The notes beneath the pieces are model-generated. The model saw nothing but the letters and a program-made list of their open reading frames with translations. It had not been told where the DNA came from and made no database searches. Below, in pieces: positions 1 to 8,009 of a DNA stretch of 10,264 nucleotides. The translations under genes were made by a program, and so were the position numbers. Each line of letters opens with the position of its first letter. The stretch's first letter is position 1. The stretch is from assembly GCA_002179805.1 (NCBI GenBank), contig NAVB01004764.1:1-10264 (forward strand). Direction: 5' to 3'. This DNA comes from Acanthamoeba lenticulata (taxonomy: Eukaryota > Discosea > Longamoebia > Acanthamoebidae).

Positions 1-80
1 AACCTATTTTTGGGATAATATTTATTTTTTTTAAAAAAGAAAAGTGATCACGAACTCACCATAAATGAAACTGCTTGCAG
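1..80 (+). other. 3' tail of an intron of the ankyrin-repeat gene
   Basis: This AT-rich stretch with T and A runs ends in a good acceptor (cttgcag, through base 80), after which ankyrin-type coding sequence begins in phase 0. No acceptable upstream exon is visible, so the donor probably lies outside the window. The composition contrasts sharply with the GC-rich exon that follows. Confidence 0.6.
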
Positions 81-1000
81 TTGGTGCGGCTGCTGCTGCA
101 GAATGGCGCGAACGCGGACATCGTGGACGGGATCGGGTGGAGTCCGCTTCTGGTCGCCTGCAAGTGCGTACTCCCGCCCTCCCACCCCTTTGGACCTTGC
201 ACCGCACTGACTATTGGCCGCCATCAGAGCTGGCAATGTGGCAATCGCCCACGCGCTGCTGGTGGAGGGCAACGCCGACGCCAACTCCAAGACCAACGAC
301 CTCAACACGCCACTCCACTACTTGGTGCGGCTGCGCAGCCTTGACCTCCGCCATTGCATCGTCTTTCAGGCGCTTATCGGAATGTTACTCACACACTTAC
401 AGGCGGGCAAGGCCCCCAAGCCAGAGACCCGCGCGCTGTACTTCGAGGTGCTGACGACGCTCCTCGGCAAGGAGGGCAAGGTCTACGGCATGGTCTCCAA
501 CAACACCACCGCCCGCAATAAGAACGGCGGTACTGGACCCTCGAATCGAGCTCGAGCATGAGGGCAAGAACACTAACCTCAATCCATCGGCGCCACCTGC
601 AGACACGCCTCTTCACTACGCGGCACTGCATGGCAAACCCGAGGTGGTGCAGTGGTTGCTGGAGCACCACGCCTCTGTCAATAATCAGAACTCGTGCGCG
701 CCTCCGCGTCTTTTGTCGAAGTCATGCCCGTGTCTGTGCTCACACACGGGCTGCTATGCCAACAGATACGGAGACACGGCGTTGCACTGCGCCGTGATGC
801 GAGGCGATGTGGAGATTGTTCAGATCCTGCTCAAGAACGGTGCCAGCAAGAGTTTGTCGGGACGATCCGGCACGCCACGTGAGGTAACCTCTCCCACTCC
901 TCTTCACTAGAGTCCTCTGGTCGCGATACTGATCCTCGTCATTCACCAGATTGTACAAAACGAGTTTCCAGACAACGCGGCCCTTAGGGCCTTGTTTTGA
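81..1000 (+). CDS. Ankyrin-repeat protein, C-terminal part (5' partial, six exons)
   Basis: Proposed exons are 81-163, 228-324, 403-529, 603-693, 766-883 and 950-1000, joining to 188 residues and a TGA stop. All introns are GT-AG and 64-78 nt long. The spliced product is a run of ankyrin repeats: a partial first repeat (LLLQNGANADIVDG), one beginning GWSPLLVACKAGN, one beginning NTPLHYL with a long irregular insert, one beginning DTPLHYAALHGKPEVVQWLL, one beginning DTALHCAVMRGD, and a degenerate cap (TPREIVQNEF) ending in ALRALF. Ankyrin repeats are protein-binding helical scaffolds; partner and location cannot be told from this fragment. The exon 2/3 join (intron 325-402) is the least certain because that intron is 78 nt and stop-free, so read-through is also possible. 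Intron 530-602 contains a branch-point-like cactaac and restores the consensus KNGDTPLH across the join. The N-terminal part and any other domain lie left of the window. Confidence 0.82.
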
Positions 1001-1190
1001 GGCAACCTCTGTACATAGTACCACTTTTCGAGTTTCTCAATTACACCATGTATGCATATTGCACCAAACGCTCTCTGCCCAAGCATGTGTTTTTACTGGC
1101 AAGAGAGCGCAGCTCTTCGAGACAAACGCAGTTTGCAAGTCGCTGATGCTCTTGATGCACCGCCATGATTTGTGGTGATGACATTTTCGG
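1001..1190. other. Convergent intergenic spacer / 3' UTRs
   Basis: This 190-nt stretch lies between the stop of the ankyrin gene (+) and the stop of the next gene (-). It must hold both 3' ends. I see no further coding potential, RNA gene or clear polyadenylation motif. Confidence 0.6.
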
Positions 1191-1625
1191 TCAGCTCCCT
1201 GTTGCGCAGCGGGCGCGGTAGGCGGAGAGAACCGAGGCTGCCTTGTGCAATTCATCATCAAGCATCGTGCGATGAAGGACACCATTCACCGTGACGTCGG
1301 CCACGAAGCGGTGGGACAGACCTTCTTCTTCTCGCCTGATGTCCACCTGCCACTTGCCACGATTGTTCGTGTGTCCACCAAACACAACAAGGTCGTGCCG
1401 ATCGATACGCATGTCGAAGGTGCTGGCATACCAGGACATGTCCTCGGCAGCAAACACCTCTTTGGAGGGTTGGCACACGAAGAGAACGCGTCGGGTGCTT
1501 GGGCTGGAGAAGAGAAGCCAGGGTGGTCCCAGCGCCTTGAGTTCCTCCATGAGGAGTCGTCCGCCAACAGGCTCCTTCTCCAAAGCTCCTCGAACTCTCG
1601 TCAGCCCTGCAGGCACTCTCCGCAT
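1191..1625 (-). CDS. Uncharacterised 144-residue protein, single exon
   Basis: One uninterrupted frame on the minus strand starts at the ATG at 1625 and ends at TGA (1193-1191). I do not recognise the family. The sequence looks like a genuine small globular domain: a basic N-terminus (MRRVPAGLTRVRGALEKEP), a helix-like MEELKALG, alternating hydrophobic stretches such as WLLFSS, RRVLFVCQ, DLVVFGG and WQVDIRRE, then ADVTVNGVLHR and a helical DDELHKAASVLSAYRARC end. That pattern suggests a mixed alpha/beta fold. No signal peptide, membrane segment or catalytic motif is obvious. Codons favour G/C at the third position on this strand, and the opposite frames read as low-quality peptides. The basic N-terminus could be a mitochondrial targeting sequence, but this is a guess. 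An unseen upstream exon cannot be excluded. Confidence 0.72.
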   Translation of the reverse strand: MRRVPAGLTRVRGALEKEPVGGRLLMEELKALGPPWLLFSSPSTRRVLFVCQPSKEVFAAEDMSWYASTFDMRIDRHDLVVFGGHTNNRGKWQVDIRREEEGLSHRFVADVTVNGVLHRTMLDDELHKAASVLSAYRARCATGS

Positions 1626-1882
1626 GTCTGATCTACTTTTGCAGTCTGTTTGTATGTCGAACTCGGTTGTTTGTTATCCAACCGGCGGAAGGAAGAAAAG
1701 AAAATGAATGGAAAAGGATCGTGAATGAAGCAACAGAAGCGCAAAGAGGGCTGACGAGACAGAAGCTGCTCTCTGTGGTGTCTGTGGGGAGCTGCTGTTC
1801 GTTTCGCATTGCATTCATACATACTGGTTAAGCTAAGGAGCACGCCACCACGGACAGTTTCGGTGCTTTCTGAAACGGCCAA
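1626..1882. promoter_or_regulatory. Divergent promoter region between the 144-aa gene and the F-box gene
   Basis: These 257 nt separate two head-to-head start codons (1625 minus, 1883 plus), so both promoters and 5' UTRs must lie here. A purine-rich run (ggcggaaggaagaaaagaaa, from about 1683) is the most distinctive element. No TATA box is convincing. The F-box frame has an in-frame TGA at 1871-1873, which limits how far its reading frame can extend upstream. Confidence 0.5.
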
Positions 1883-4182
1883 ATGCGCAAGGGACCAGAG
1901 GAGCCTCGGTACTGGATCTCGCGCAGGCCCGATTTGACTTCGCCGTCGCCGTCTTTTGGTGTGCCTTCGTCGCGGCCCCTCGATGGACCTTCTGCTATGC
2001 TGCAGGTAGTCGACAGCCCGGCACGGCTGCTACCCGAAGAGTTGTGGCTTGGAATCTTGTCACATCTGCACGAGATCGTCGACATCACCAACGCTGCCCT
2101 CGTGTGCAAGCAGTGGTACCGCCTGACGCAGGATCCCTACCTGGAAAACGAGCGGGCCGGGACGCTGTTCCTGCTCGGCACAACCGTTCTCGACTTCTCG
2201 CGGCTCATGGTGGCCCACGAGCGCGTGCGGGACGTGCTCCGGGCTGAGCCTCGCTTCGCCAGCTGGGACGACTACGAGCGCCTCGTCAAGCAGGACGGCA
2301 AATACGGCGCCTGCCTCGTCCCAACACACGACGTGGCGCTCGTCAAGATGCTCCACCTCGAATCGGCCCGCGTCCTGTGGGAGGCCGCCTGGCCTACGAG
2401 CCGCGGCGAGCGGCTCGTCTGCTTCTTCCAGGACAAGCTCAAGGTCTGGTTCGTCCGCGAACGCAGCATCACGTGGTACCTCAAGCGCACCGGCCGCCCT
2501 GGTGCGTCTCCTTCTGGGTCCTGCCTCCGTTGGCTCACGCATGATGATGATGGCGATGATGACGATGATGGTGTGCTTGCAGGGCCGTCGGTGGCGCTCC
2601 ATGACCTGGTCAAGGACTACCACCCAGAGGCCCGCATCCGAGCGGTGCGCGCCCGGTGAGCCTCGCACGCGATCGCGCGCGTAGCCGTGGCTCATAGGAA
2701 ACGGCACATGTGCAGGGCGTGGTCTATGGCGCGAACCTGGTGGTGGCGGTTACGTCCGACGACGTCGTGTCGGGCGTCAAGCGTTGCCTCTTGTGGCTCG
2801 ACAAGACCAGCCTCAAGGCAAGGCCCAACCTATTTCAATCATTTTTTTATTTTTTTATTTTTTGTTTTGGTTTTCTTGTTATTTTGCTGACGTTTTGGGC
2901 GCAGATCAAGGAGCGGCGGGACAACGCTGAAGGTCTCCCAGGCCAGATGACGCTCAACGTGCTGCGACCGCCTTACGTGCCGCAGCCGCTGCTGGCCTGC
3001 GCCATCAACAACGAGCTCAAGGTCTACGACGAGCACGCGCGAGAGCTCCATATCTTTGGCTTCCGCACGTCGTTCCTCCTGGGCAAGACGCACGTCCTGC
3101 TCTACAAGCGAGACACCAACGGCGACAAGAACTGCTTCTATCGCATCATCCGGATCGAGGACTCCAAGCTGGTGGGCGTCTTTCCGCACGTCCTGCGCAA
3201 CGACCAGAGCGTGTTCCTCCTCGAGCGCGGCGAGTCGCCGGTGATGCCCCGCCCGGGCTCCCGCGGGCCCTCGACCCCGGGCCGCTTCGAGGGCATTCTC
3301 GTTTCGTCCAACCTGGGCCTCGCCTTCCACGTCCTGGACGGCGTCGACGACGCTGACGCCGACAAGGCTGACTACGATGATGCCGCCGGCGATGTGCAAG
3401 AGCCGATTGCCCAGAGGCCTCTGCTGCAGCGCAGCGGAAGCAGCCCCGGACGAGGGGATGAGGCCAGTCGTGGCACGACCGGGACCGGCTGGACAAGCCG
3501 AAGCGCGAGACATCGGAGCGGCTTCGCGGCGACGTTCCCCAAGGCGGCGGGCATGGCGGCCGACTCGTTTTCGCAACTGATTCGATCCAACCCGTTCACG
3601 TCGCTCTCCTCATCGCTCTCCTCCGTCCTCCCGCTCTACTCCTCGTCCTACCCGCCGCCTCCGCCATCACCGCCGCCATCGGCACAGCCGTCCCTCCCGC
3701 GACGGGTCTCGGACCCGCCAATGGCATCGACGTCGGCCACGGCCACGGCCCGAAGCCAAGGCGGTGGCTTTGTGTTTGACAGCGCGGCGGTGCCGACGAC
3801 GCGATGCGCGTGGACGCAGCCGAACGTGTTCCACGACTCGGACCTGGTGTCGACCTCGGCCGTGCTGTACCGGGAGCGATTCGTCATCGTCGTGCGCGTG
3901 TGGGCCTTTCTGGGCGGCCGCCAGCTGTTCGACCTGCAGTGCGTCGATGTGGCCACGGGCGCGGCGCGCTGGCACGAGCGGCTGGAGAGCCTGCAGGAGT
4001 CGCACCACGCCGACCTCAAGCTGGTCCTGCTCGGGTCCAAGATATACCTCTACTTTGTGTCGCGCGAGGCCTCATACTTCCTCAAGATCTTCGAGGCCTG
4101 GAGCGGCAAGTGTCTGTTCTCCTTCAAGGAGGAGATGGCCGCCTCGTCGGCAACAGCCGCGATCCAGGGATCTGCAGAGTAA
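1883..4182 (+). CDS. F-box protein with probable beta-propeller-like C-terminal region
   Basis: Exons 1883-2501, 2583-2644, 2716-2817 and 2905-4182 join to 686 residues ending at TAA. An F-box spans about residues 49-88 (RLLPEELWLGILSHL through LVCKQWYRL). F-box proteins bind Skp1 and bring substrates to SCF ubiquitin ligases; that role is inferred from the family. Downstream, segments such as ACAINNELKVYD, LFDLQCVDVATGAARW and YFLKIFEAWSGKCLFSF resemble WD40/PQQ-like propeller strands. They are weak and irregular, and are interrupted by a Ser/Pro-rich low-complexity linker (around 3400-3760, with a PPPPPSPPPS run) that is probably disordered. The start is the first ATG after an in-frame TGA at 1871; a second ATG at 1997 (residue 39) would still keep the F-box whole. 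Introns 1 and 3 are multiples of three and stop-free. Intron 3 has a GC donor. Intron 2 (2645-2715) is needed to pass the TGA at 2657-2659. A substrate cannot be named. Confidence 0.82.
2502..2582 (+). other. F-box gene intron 1, 81 nt, stop-free
   Basis: Donor gtgcgt follows CGCCCTG and the acceptor is gtgcttgcag. Removal joins GRPG to PSVALHDLV. The intron is 27 codons long with no in-frame stop. It carries a gat/gac-rich tract (about 2540-2572) that would read as an Asp run if retained. It could be retained in some transcripts. Confidence 0.7.
2818..2904 (+). other. F-box gene intron 3, GC-AG, 87 nt, T-rich and stop-free
   Basis: The donor is AAG|gcaagg, the classic GC-donor context, and the acceptor is ttgggcgcag. 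A ctgac branch-point-like site lies about 17 nt upstream of the acceptor. The interior is a long T-rich tract, unlike the GC-rich flanks. Removal joins KTSLK to IKERRDN in frame. Unspliced, it would encode a Phe/Leu-rich stretch resembling a transmembrane helix, which is probably an artefact. Confidence 0.78.
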
Positions 4183-5049
4183 GAGTTGCCCTCTACAACC
4201 AAGTGGCTCAACCTTGACCAACAGCGCGCCCGCAACAAAAACAACGAGTTGCCGATGTATTTATGTTTTCCGCCAATGGTGCCTTCGCAGCTAAATGGGT
4301 TTGCACCAGCCAATCAGGCACCAATTCGGCGAACTATTTAGAATTGGGGGGTAATTGGGATTTCCCACGCGTGTCATTGATCAAAATACGCAAGTCAACT
4401 GGGTCAATGGCCTACAGTACTTTGGCCTTGAATGGCGCGAGCCTTTTGCGTTTTTCTGTGGCCCGAGCTGGTGTCGCGCTGACATGACTCGGCGGACGGG
4501 CCTGTCATGGTTTGTGCCAGCTTGCTCGCACGTTGGTAGCCTCTTTACATCAATAGATACGAGAGACTCGTTGCACTTTCACTTGAACAAAAGCAATAAC
4601 CAGAGTCACGTACCAAGCACAACAGAATTACCGTGAACACGAAAGTGGGGCTCGAGCTGTACAAATAGGCCGGCTCCACTTATTTGCGTCCGGACTCAAC
4701 CTTCCGAGGCCTCCGGTCCTTTCGCACGACACTTCCTGGCCAGGAGCATTCCCACCCCAATTGCCCATTCCTTCCACCATAGCCCTTGGTACCAGTGGTC
4801 ACGCACACGAGTGGGTCCCATTTTCGTACGAACCTCCGTAGACCAGTCGGGCTTTACTCCGCAGCGGACCTGGCGCTCTTCTTTTGTCAAAGAACCGAGC
4901 CAAGAGCACACACTCACCAGAGTTGCCGAACTCTCCCTCCGCCCCAGGGCCCTTTCTTCTTCCAGCCAGTTTGGCGAACACAACGCCCCGTCTCTCTTTC
5001 AAGCCAGCCACCAACATACCACAACCCTTCAGAAGAAACCTCGCGAAAG
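4183..5049. other. 867-nt intergenic spacer, F-box 3' UTR and HA-gene promoter
   Basis: No coding exon is supported here. The left part has the F-box gene 3' end and A/T-richer sequence. The right part, from about 4690, is C- and CT-rich and probably holds the promoter and 5' UTR of the next gene. A perfect 8-bp palindrome, cacgcgtg, lies at 4366-4373. The frame of the next gene stays open upstream to an ATG at 4786, but the 88 residues it would add look like translated non-coding sequence rich in Ser, Pro and Thr. Confidence 0.5.
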
Positions 5050-6828
5050 ATGGCCACATATTCTCAACTTGTCTGCCCCACAATGACCGCAGGACACAAG
5101 CGACCTCGCCAGAGCGTCGCTGTGAATGGCTCTACATCACCGGTACATGCAGCTTCCTCTTCACTTGTTGTTGTTTCCTCCCCTCGACCCCTCTCGTCGG
5201 GGAGAGTGAGTCCTGGCAAATTAGGCCAAGTAAGAGCTGCTGTGTGCGCACCCAATAATTTGTTGTCAGCTCCAATCCACGCAACTCATTGGGCCTCGCT
5301 TTAAAAATAATTGAGTTTTTTTCGTTGTTCAGTCAACGTTGTTCGACAACGAAGCACACGAGCTTACCTGTCGTGACACACACAGGACCGACAAGACGTT
5401 CATCAGTGGGCGGCCGGAGACAAAGCTGACAACGGTGGCCACGACGAGAAGTGGGCCGTTCACCTGCTTCTCCGACTCAAGTCCACCGACTCGGCCCGCA
5501 GCAGCAGTGATGACGAAGACCACCAGCAGCAGTCCTACGAGGGCGAAGAGTCCAACCACAGCTTCGTCGACGACGACAGCGATGACAGCACAATTGCGAC
5601 GCCTGTTCGGCGCAGCGCCCGCAAGCGGAGGAGCCAGAGCCACATGTTGGACTTTGTGTGGGATGACGACCACGAGGACGACGCCGACGACGAGGCCTCG
5701 TCTCCTGCCAAGCGCCTTCGACGAATCATGCCTGTAGAGAGCGAGAGCGAGCATGAGCGACACCAGAGCGAGGCCGATAACGAGCCGAGCGAGCCGAGCG
5801 AGAGCGACGAGCACGAGGGTGACGACGAACAGCCCGAGGACGAAGATTTCTCTGAGGGCGACGAGTACATCGACCCCTCACTCCACCGGCGCCACCGCGC
5901 TCCGACCCTCCACAGCAGCAACAACAACGAAGGCAGCTCGTTGAGCCAGCCCAGCCCGAGCACGACGCTGGTTTCGGTGAAGTCCGAGCCAGTCTCGAGC
6001 ACGCTCAGGACTGGCGCTCTGCCCCTTCCTTCATTGCTGTCCTCTGCTCCGCCCAGCCCGGCCTCGTCGACTTCCTCGGCTGTGGCCTCGCCCTCAGTCA
6101 GTGTGGCGGCCTCCTGCGCGGCGTCGCCGGCAACGACCCCAGTCAAGAGGACGCGCAAGCCCAAGTACAGCGCAGCCCTCGAGGCTCGATGGGAGGAGAA
6201 GTTTGAGTGGCTGATGGCCTACCGGCGGGCCAAGGGCAACTGCCGCGTGGCCGAGGGCAACAAGGAGTACCCCGGCCTGGGCAAGTGGCTCAGCAACCAA
6301 AAGACCCTGTGCAAGAAGGGCAAGCTCAAGGCCGAGCGCATGCAGAGGCTCATTGACGTCGGCGCCATCGTCGACCCCACCCTCAAGGCCGCCAGCGGCT
6401 CGGCCAGAGGCTCGCGTCAGCATATGTCGTCGCCCTCGCCGATGTCCTTGTCCAGCTCCGCGCCCTCGTCTCCGATGTCGGCATCAGGCTCGGCGTCGCC
6501 GATCCTCGTTAACCGCTCTGTGGCTACCGTCGACAGCAGCGCCCGATGTGACGACGGCGCGCTGACGAAGCGCCGTCGGAGGTCGGAGCATCCGGCCTCG
6601 GCGATGGAGCTCTGTGCCTGCCAGGATAAACCGGGAGGCTCATCGCAGCTCCCACCGGGCGTTGGTCTCTTCTCGGTCGGCTCGCCCTTCCGAACGTTCC
6701 AGGGCAAGCCCATCCTGCCCTCGCTCGGCTTTCCGCCGCAGACGCACCACAGTCACGGAGGATCGACGTCGTTTCGCCCGTTCCCGCTCGCGATGCCGCC
6801 TGTCCTCTTCGCTTCCTACTCGCACTGA
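5050..6828 (+). CDS. Acidic, disordered, probably nuclear protein with one helicase-associated (HA) domain
   Basis: Exon 2 (5386-6828) is secure. Exon 1 from the ATG at 5050 is proposed, with the donor at 5230 (CAA|gtaaga, 540 residues in all), 5206 (gtgagt) or 5143 (gtacat, 511 residues). All three donors are phase 0 and fit exon 2. With the 5230 donor, an HA domain (PF03457-type) spans about residues 329-387: WEEKFEWLMAYRRAKGNC, then a PGLGKWLSNQKTL core and an ERMQRLIDVG end. This matches the family pattern of Trp, helix, GxW-like LGKWL, then RxxxL-G. HA domains are small helical units believed to bind nucleic acid, often next to helicases; no helicase motor is present here. The rest is low complexity: acidic runs (DDDHEDDADDE, DEHEGDDEQPEDED), Ser-rich tracts, and basic clusters resembling nuclear localisation signals (RRSARKRR, KRTRKPK, KRRRR). 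The likely role is a chromatin or transcription factor, inferred only from composition and domain. Confidence 0.78.
5230..5385 (+). other. HA-gene intron (156 nt with the favoured donor)
   Basis: The acceptor at 5385 (gacacacacag) is fixed by frame with exon 2. The favoured donor is gtaaga at 5230; 5206 or 5143 would give 180 or 243 nt. A stronger-looking acceptor (ttttttcgttgttcag, ending 5332) lies inside. It would shift the frame, and translation would end at 5735-5737. Confidence 0.5.
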
Positions 6829-7273
6829 GGACCGATACCGCCCTCTGTGTGTGGCCACAACGCCTCATTATTTATTTATTATTTAGACCTCATTTTCAAG
6901 AGCACTTAATGCCCGAGCACAACACCACTAAACAACAAGATATCCACTTAAATCGTGTGCCCATTTGGCTGAAGCCCAGGCTGTTCTTCTTTCTTGCTTT
7001 TTTATCCTTGTCGCCCACAAGCAGGGAGGGCAACAGGCTGACCACGTCATGAAGAGGCCGCTTCTAGGTCTTTCAGGATGAGGAGAAGGGCCAATGTGAA
7101 CATCTCCACCACCCAAACCCGCACCCTCCGCCGTCCCTTCTTCTTTTTGCTCCGCGCAGAGCACCCAACCAAAAAAAAAAAGTTGCATTCTCCTGTTCAC
7201 CATCATGAAGCGGTGCGTACAGGACACCAAGGAACAAGCATCTAGCCTGAGCTTCAGGAAGTAGCAGGAAATC
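6829..7273. other. Convergent intergenic spacer (445 nt), two 3' UTRs
   Basis: This lies between the HA-gene stop (+) and the EMC6 stop (-). It holds an AT-rich element with repeated attta at 6867-6885, just after the HA gene, and an A run at about 7170-7180. A minus-strand frame crosses it, but it is only the read-through of EMC6 exon 3 and has poor protein character. No RNA gene is visible. Confidence 0.55.
6867..6885 (+). other. AU-rich element in the HA-gene 3' UTR
   Basis: The sequence attatttatttattattta contains three attta pentamers, about 40 nt after the stop codon. In animals such elements control mRNA decay; here it may simply be part of the 3'-end formation signal. Confidence 0.35.
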
Positions 7274-7861
7274 TTAGAAGATATAGGCGAAACCATAGAA
7301 GAGCCTAAAGCCACCGGACGACATGCCAGCGCGAACGACATGATCGTTAGTGTGAGCGGGGCTCGGAGGGGCAAGAGGTGCAGCACAATCACGTACGTCC
7401 AAAACAGCACGTACGACTTGATGGTGATGAGAAGATAGACAAGAAGAGACATCAGCTCTATCCATGACCAGAAAAGAACATAGGGGGTGCGCAGATACCA
7501 GAAGGCCTTGGCCGATGGCTTCAGTCCATGGGGCTGAAGCCGAGGTGAAGTACTTGCTTGTGGCGAAGCCTGCTCGCTGAAGCACGAGTAGTGACACGAG
7601 GGCCGATGCGGCCGCGTAGAAGATGAATCCAGCCAAGCCCGTCACGCCCAAAATGCCAGCCGCGCTGCCGGCAACGCTCGCCACGATGATTCGACTGCAA
7701 GGCCAATTGATCAGAAGACAATCGTGCATGAAAGAAAATTAAGTTGTAAATTTTACAAAAGAACTCAGTCCGAACCTGAAGAAGATCACGCGGTTGTTGT
7801 GCGCCACAGCCTCCGCATTGTGGAGCTCGCTCGCTTCGCGTGGTTCACTACTCTGCGCCAT
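7274..7861 (-). CDS. EMC6: ER membrane protein complex subunit 6 (EMC6)
   Basis: Minus-strand exons 7861-7776, 7694-7499, 7416-7397 and 7304-7274 join to 110 residues, the same length as I know for human EMC6. The EMC inserts tail-anchored and multipass membrane proteins into the ER membrane; EMC6 is a small core membrane subunit. Hallmarks are an N-terminal soluble part (MAQSSEPREASELHNAEA), then SRIIVASVAGSAAGILGVTG, LAGFIFYAAASALVSLLVL, the KYFTS segment and the C-terminal YVLFWTLFYGFAYIF. The pattern AGILGxTGLxGFIFY followed by a YVLFWT-x-xYG C-terminus is characteristic of the family. Three membrane segments are evident. Introns (81, 82 and 92 nt) are GT-AG, and exon 3 is only 20 nt. The last two junctions matter: without them the protein would lose the conserved YVLFWT-LFYG end. 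The gene shares a short upstream region with the divergent gene starting at 8010. Confidence 0.93.
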
Positions 7862-8009
7862 TGGGATCTCAATCTATCTTTTCCCTATTTATTTTCGCTT
7901 CTCATTTTTCGTGATTTTCTCTAGTTTTAACGCGGTGCACCGGATATTGGTCACTGCAGCACCGTTGTTCTAAAACCGACAAGGGAGGATAACGCAACAA
8001 CATAAAAAG
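7862..8009. promoter_or_regulatory. 148-nt divergent promoter between EMC6 and the duplicated-module gene
   Basis: The two start codons face away from each other across only 148 nt. The EMC6-proximal half is T/CT-rich on the plus strand; the other half is mixed, ending in an A-rich leader (cataaaaag) before the ATG at 8010. Both genes must be started from this interval or from its overlap with the neighbouring 5' UTRs, so a shared or bidirectional promoter is likely. No specific factor site is claimed. Confidence 0.6.

Noticed and set aside
1245..1707. Plus-strand frames over the 144-residue minus gene
   Set aside because: They are Ser/Arg-rich and less protein-like than the minus frame, which shows better codon third-position bias and strand pattern.
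2060..3576. Minus-strand frames of 215 and 245 codons opposite the F-box gene
   Set aside because: They mirror well-supported plus-strand exons, cross its introns and show no domain character.
2710..4182. A 490-codon frame that could be called a separate membrane protein
   Set aside because: It is exons 3 and 4 of the F-box gene read through the 2818-2904 GC-AG intron. The apparent membrane helix is the T-rich intron.
4366..4373. Perfect palindrome cacgcgtg
   Set aside because: Could be a transcription-factor site, but an 8-bp palindrome is expected by chance at this scale and no second copy or spacing supports it.
4786..5049. Upstream in-frame extension of the HA gene to an ATG at 4786
   Set aside because: The 88 added residues look like translated CT-rich leader; the ATG at 5050 has a better context and sits where clear coding character begins.
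5535..6164. Minus-strand frame (209 codons), Ser/Leu/Arg-rich
   Set aside because: Antisense of the Ser- and Asp-rich exon of the HA gene; the repetitive composition explains the open frame.
7170..7180. A run in the EMC6/HA spacer
   Set aside because: Considered as a retroposon poly(A) tail, but no target-site duplication or element body flanks it.
6928..7452. Minus-strand frame (174 codons) starting with a hydrophobic stretch
   Set aside because: Its only protein-like part (SYVLFWT) is EMC6 exon 3. The rest is intron, the terminal EMC6 exon in another frame, and 3' spacer.
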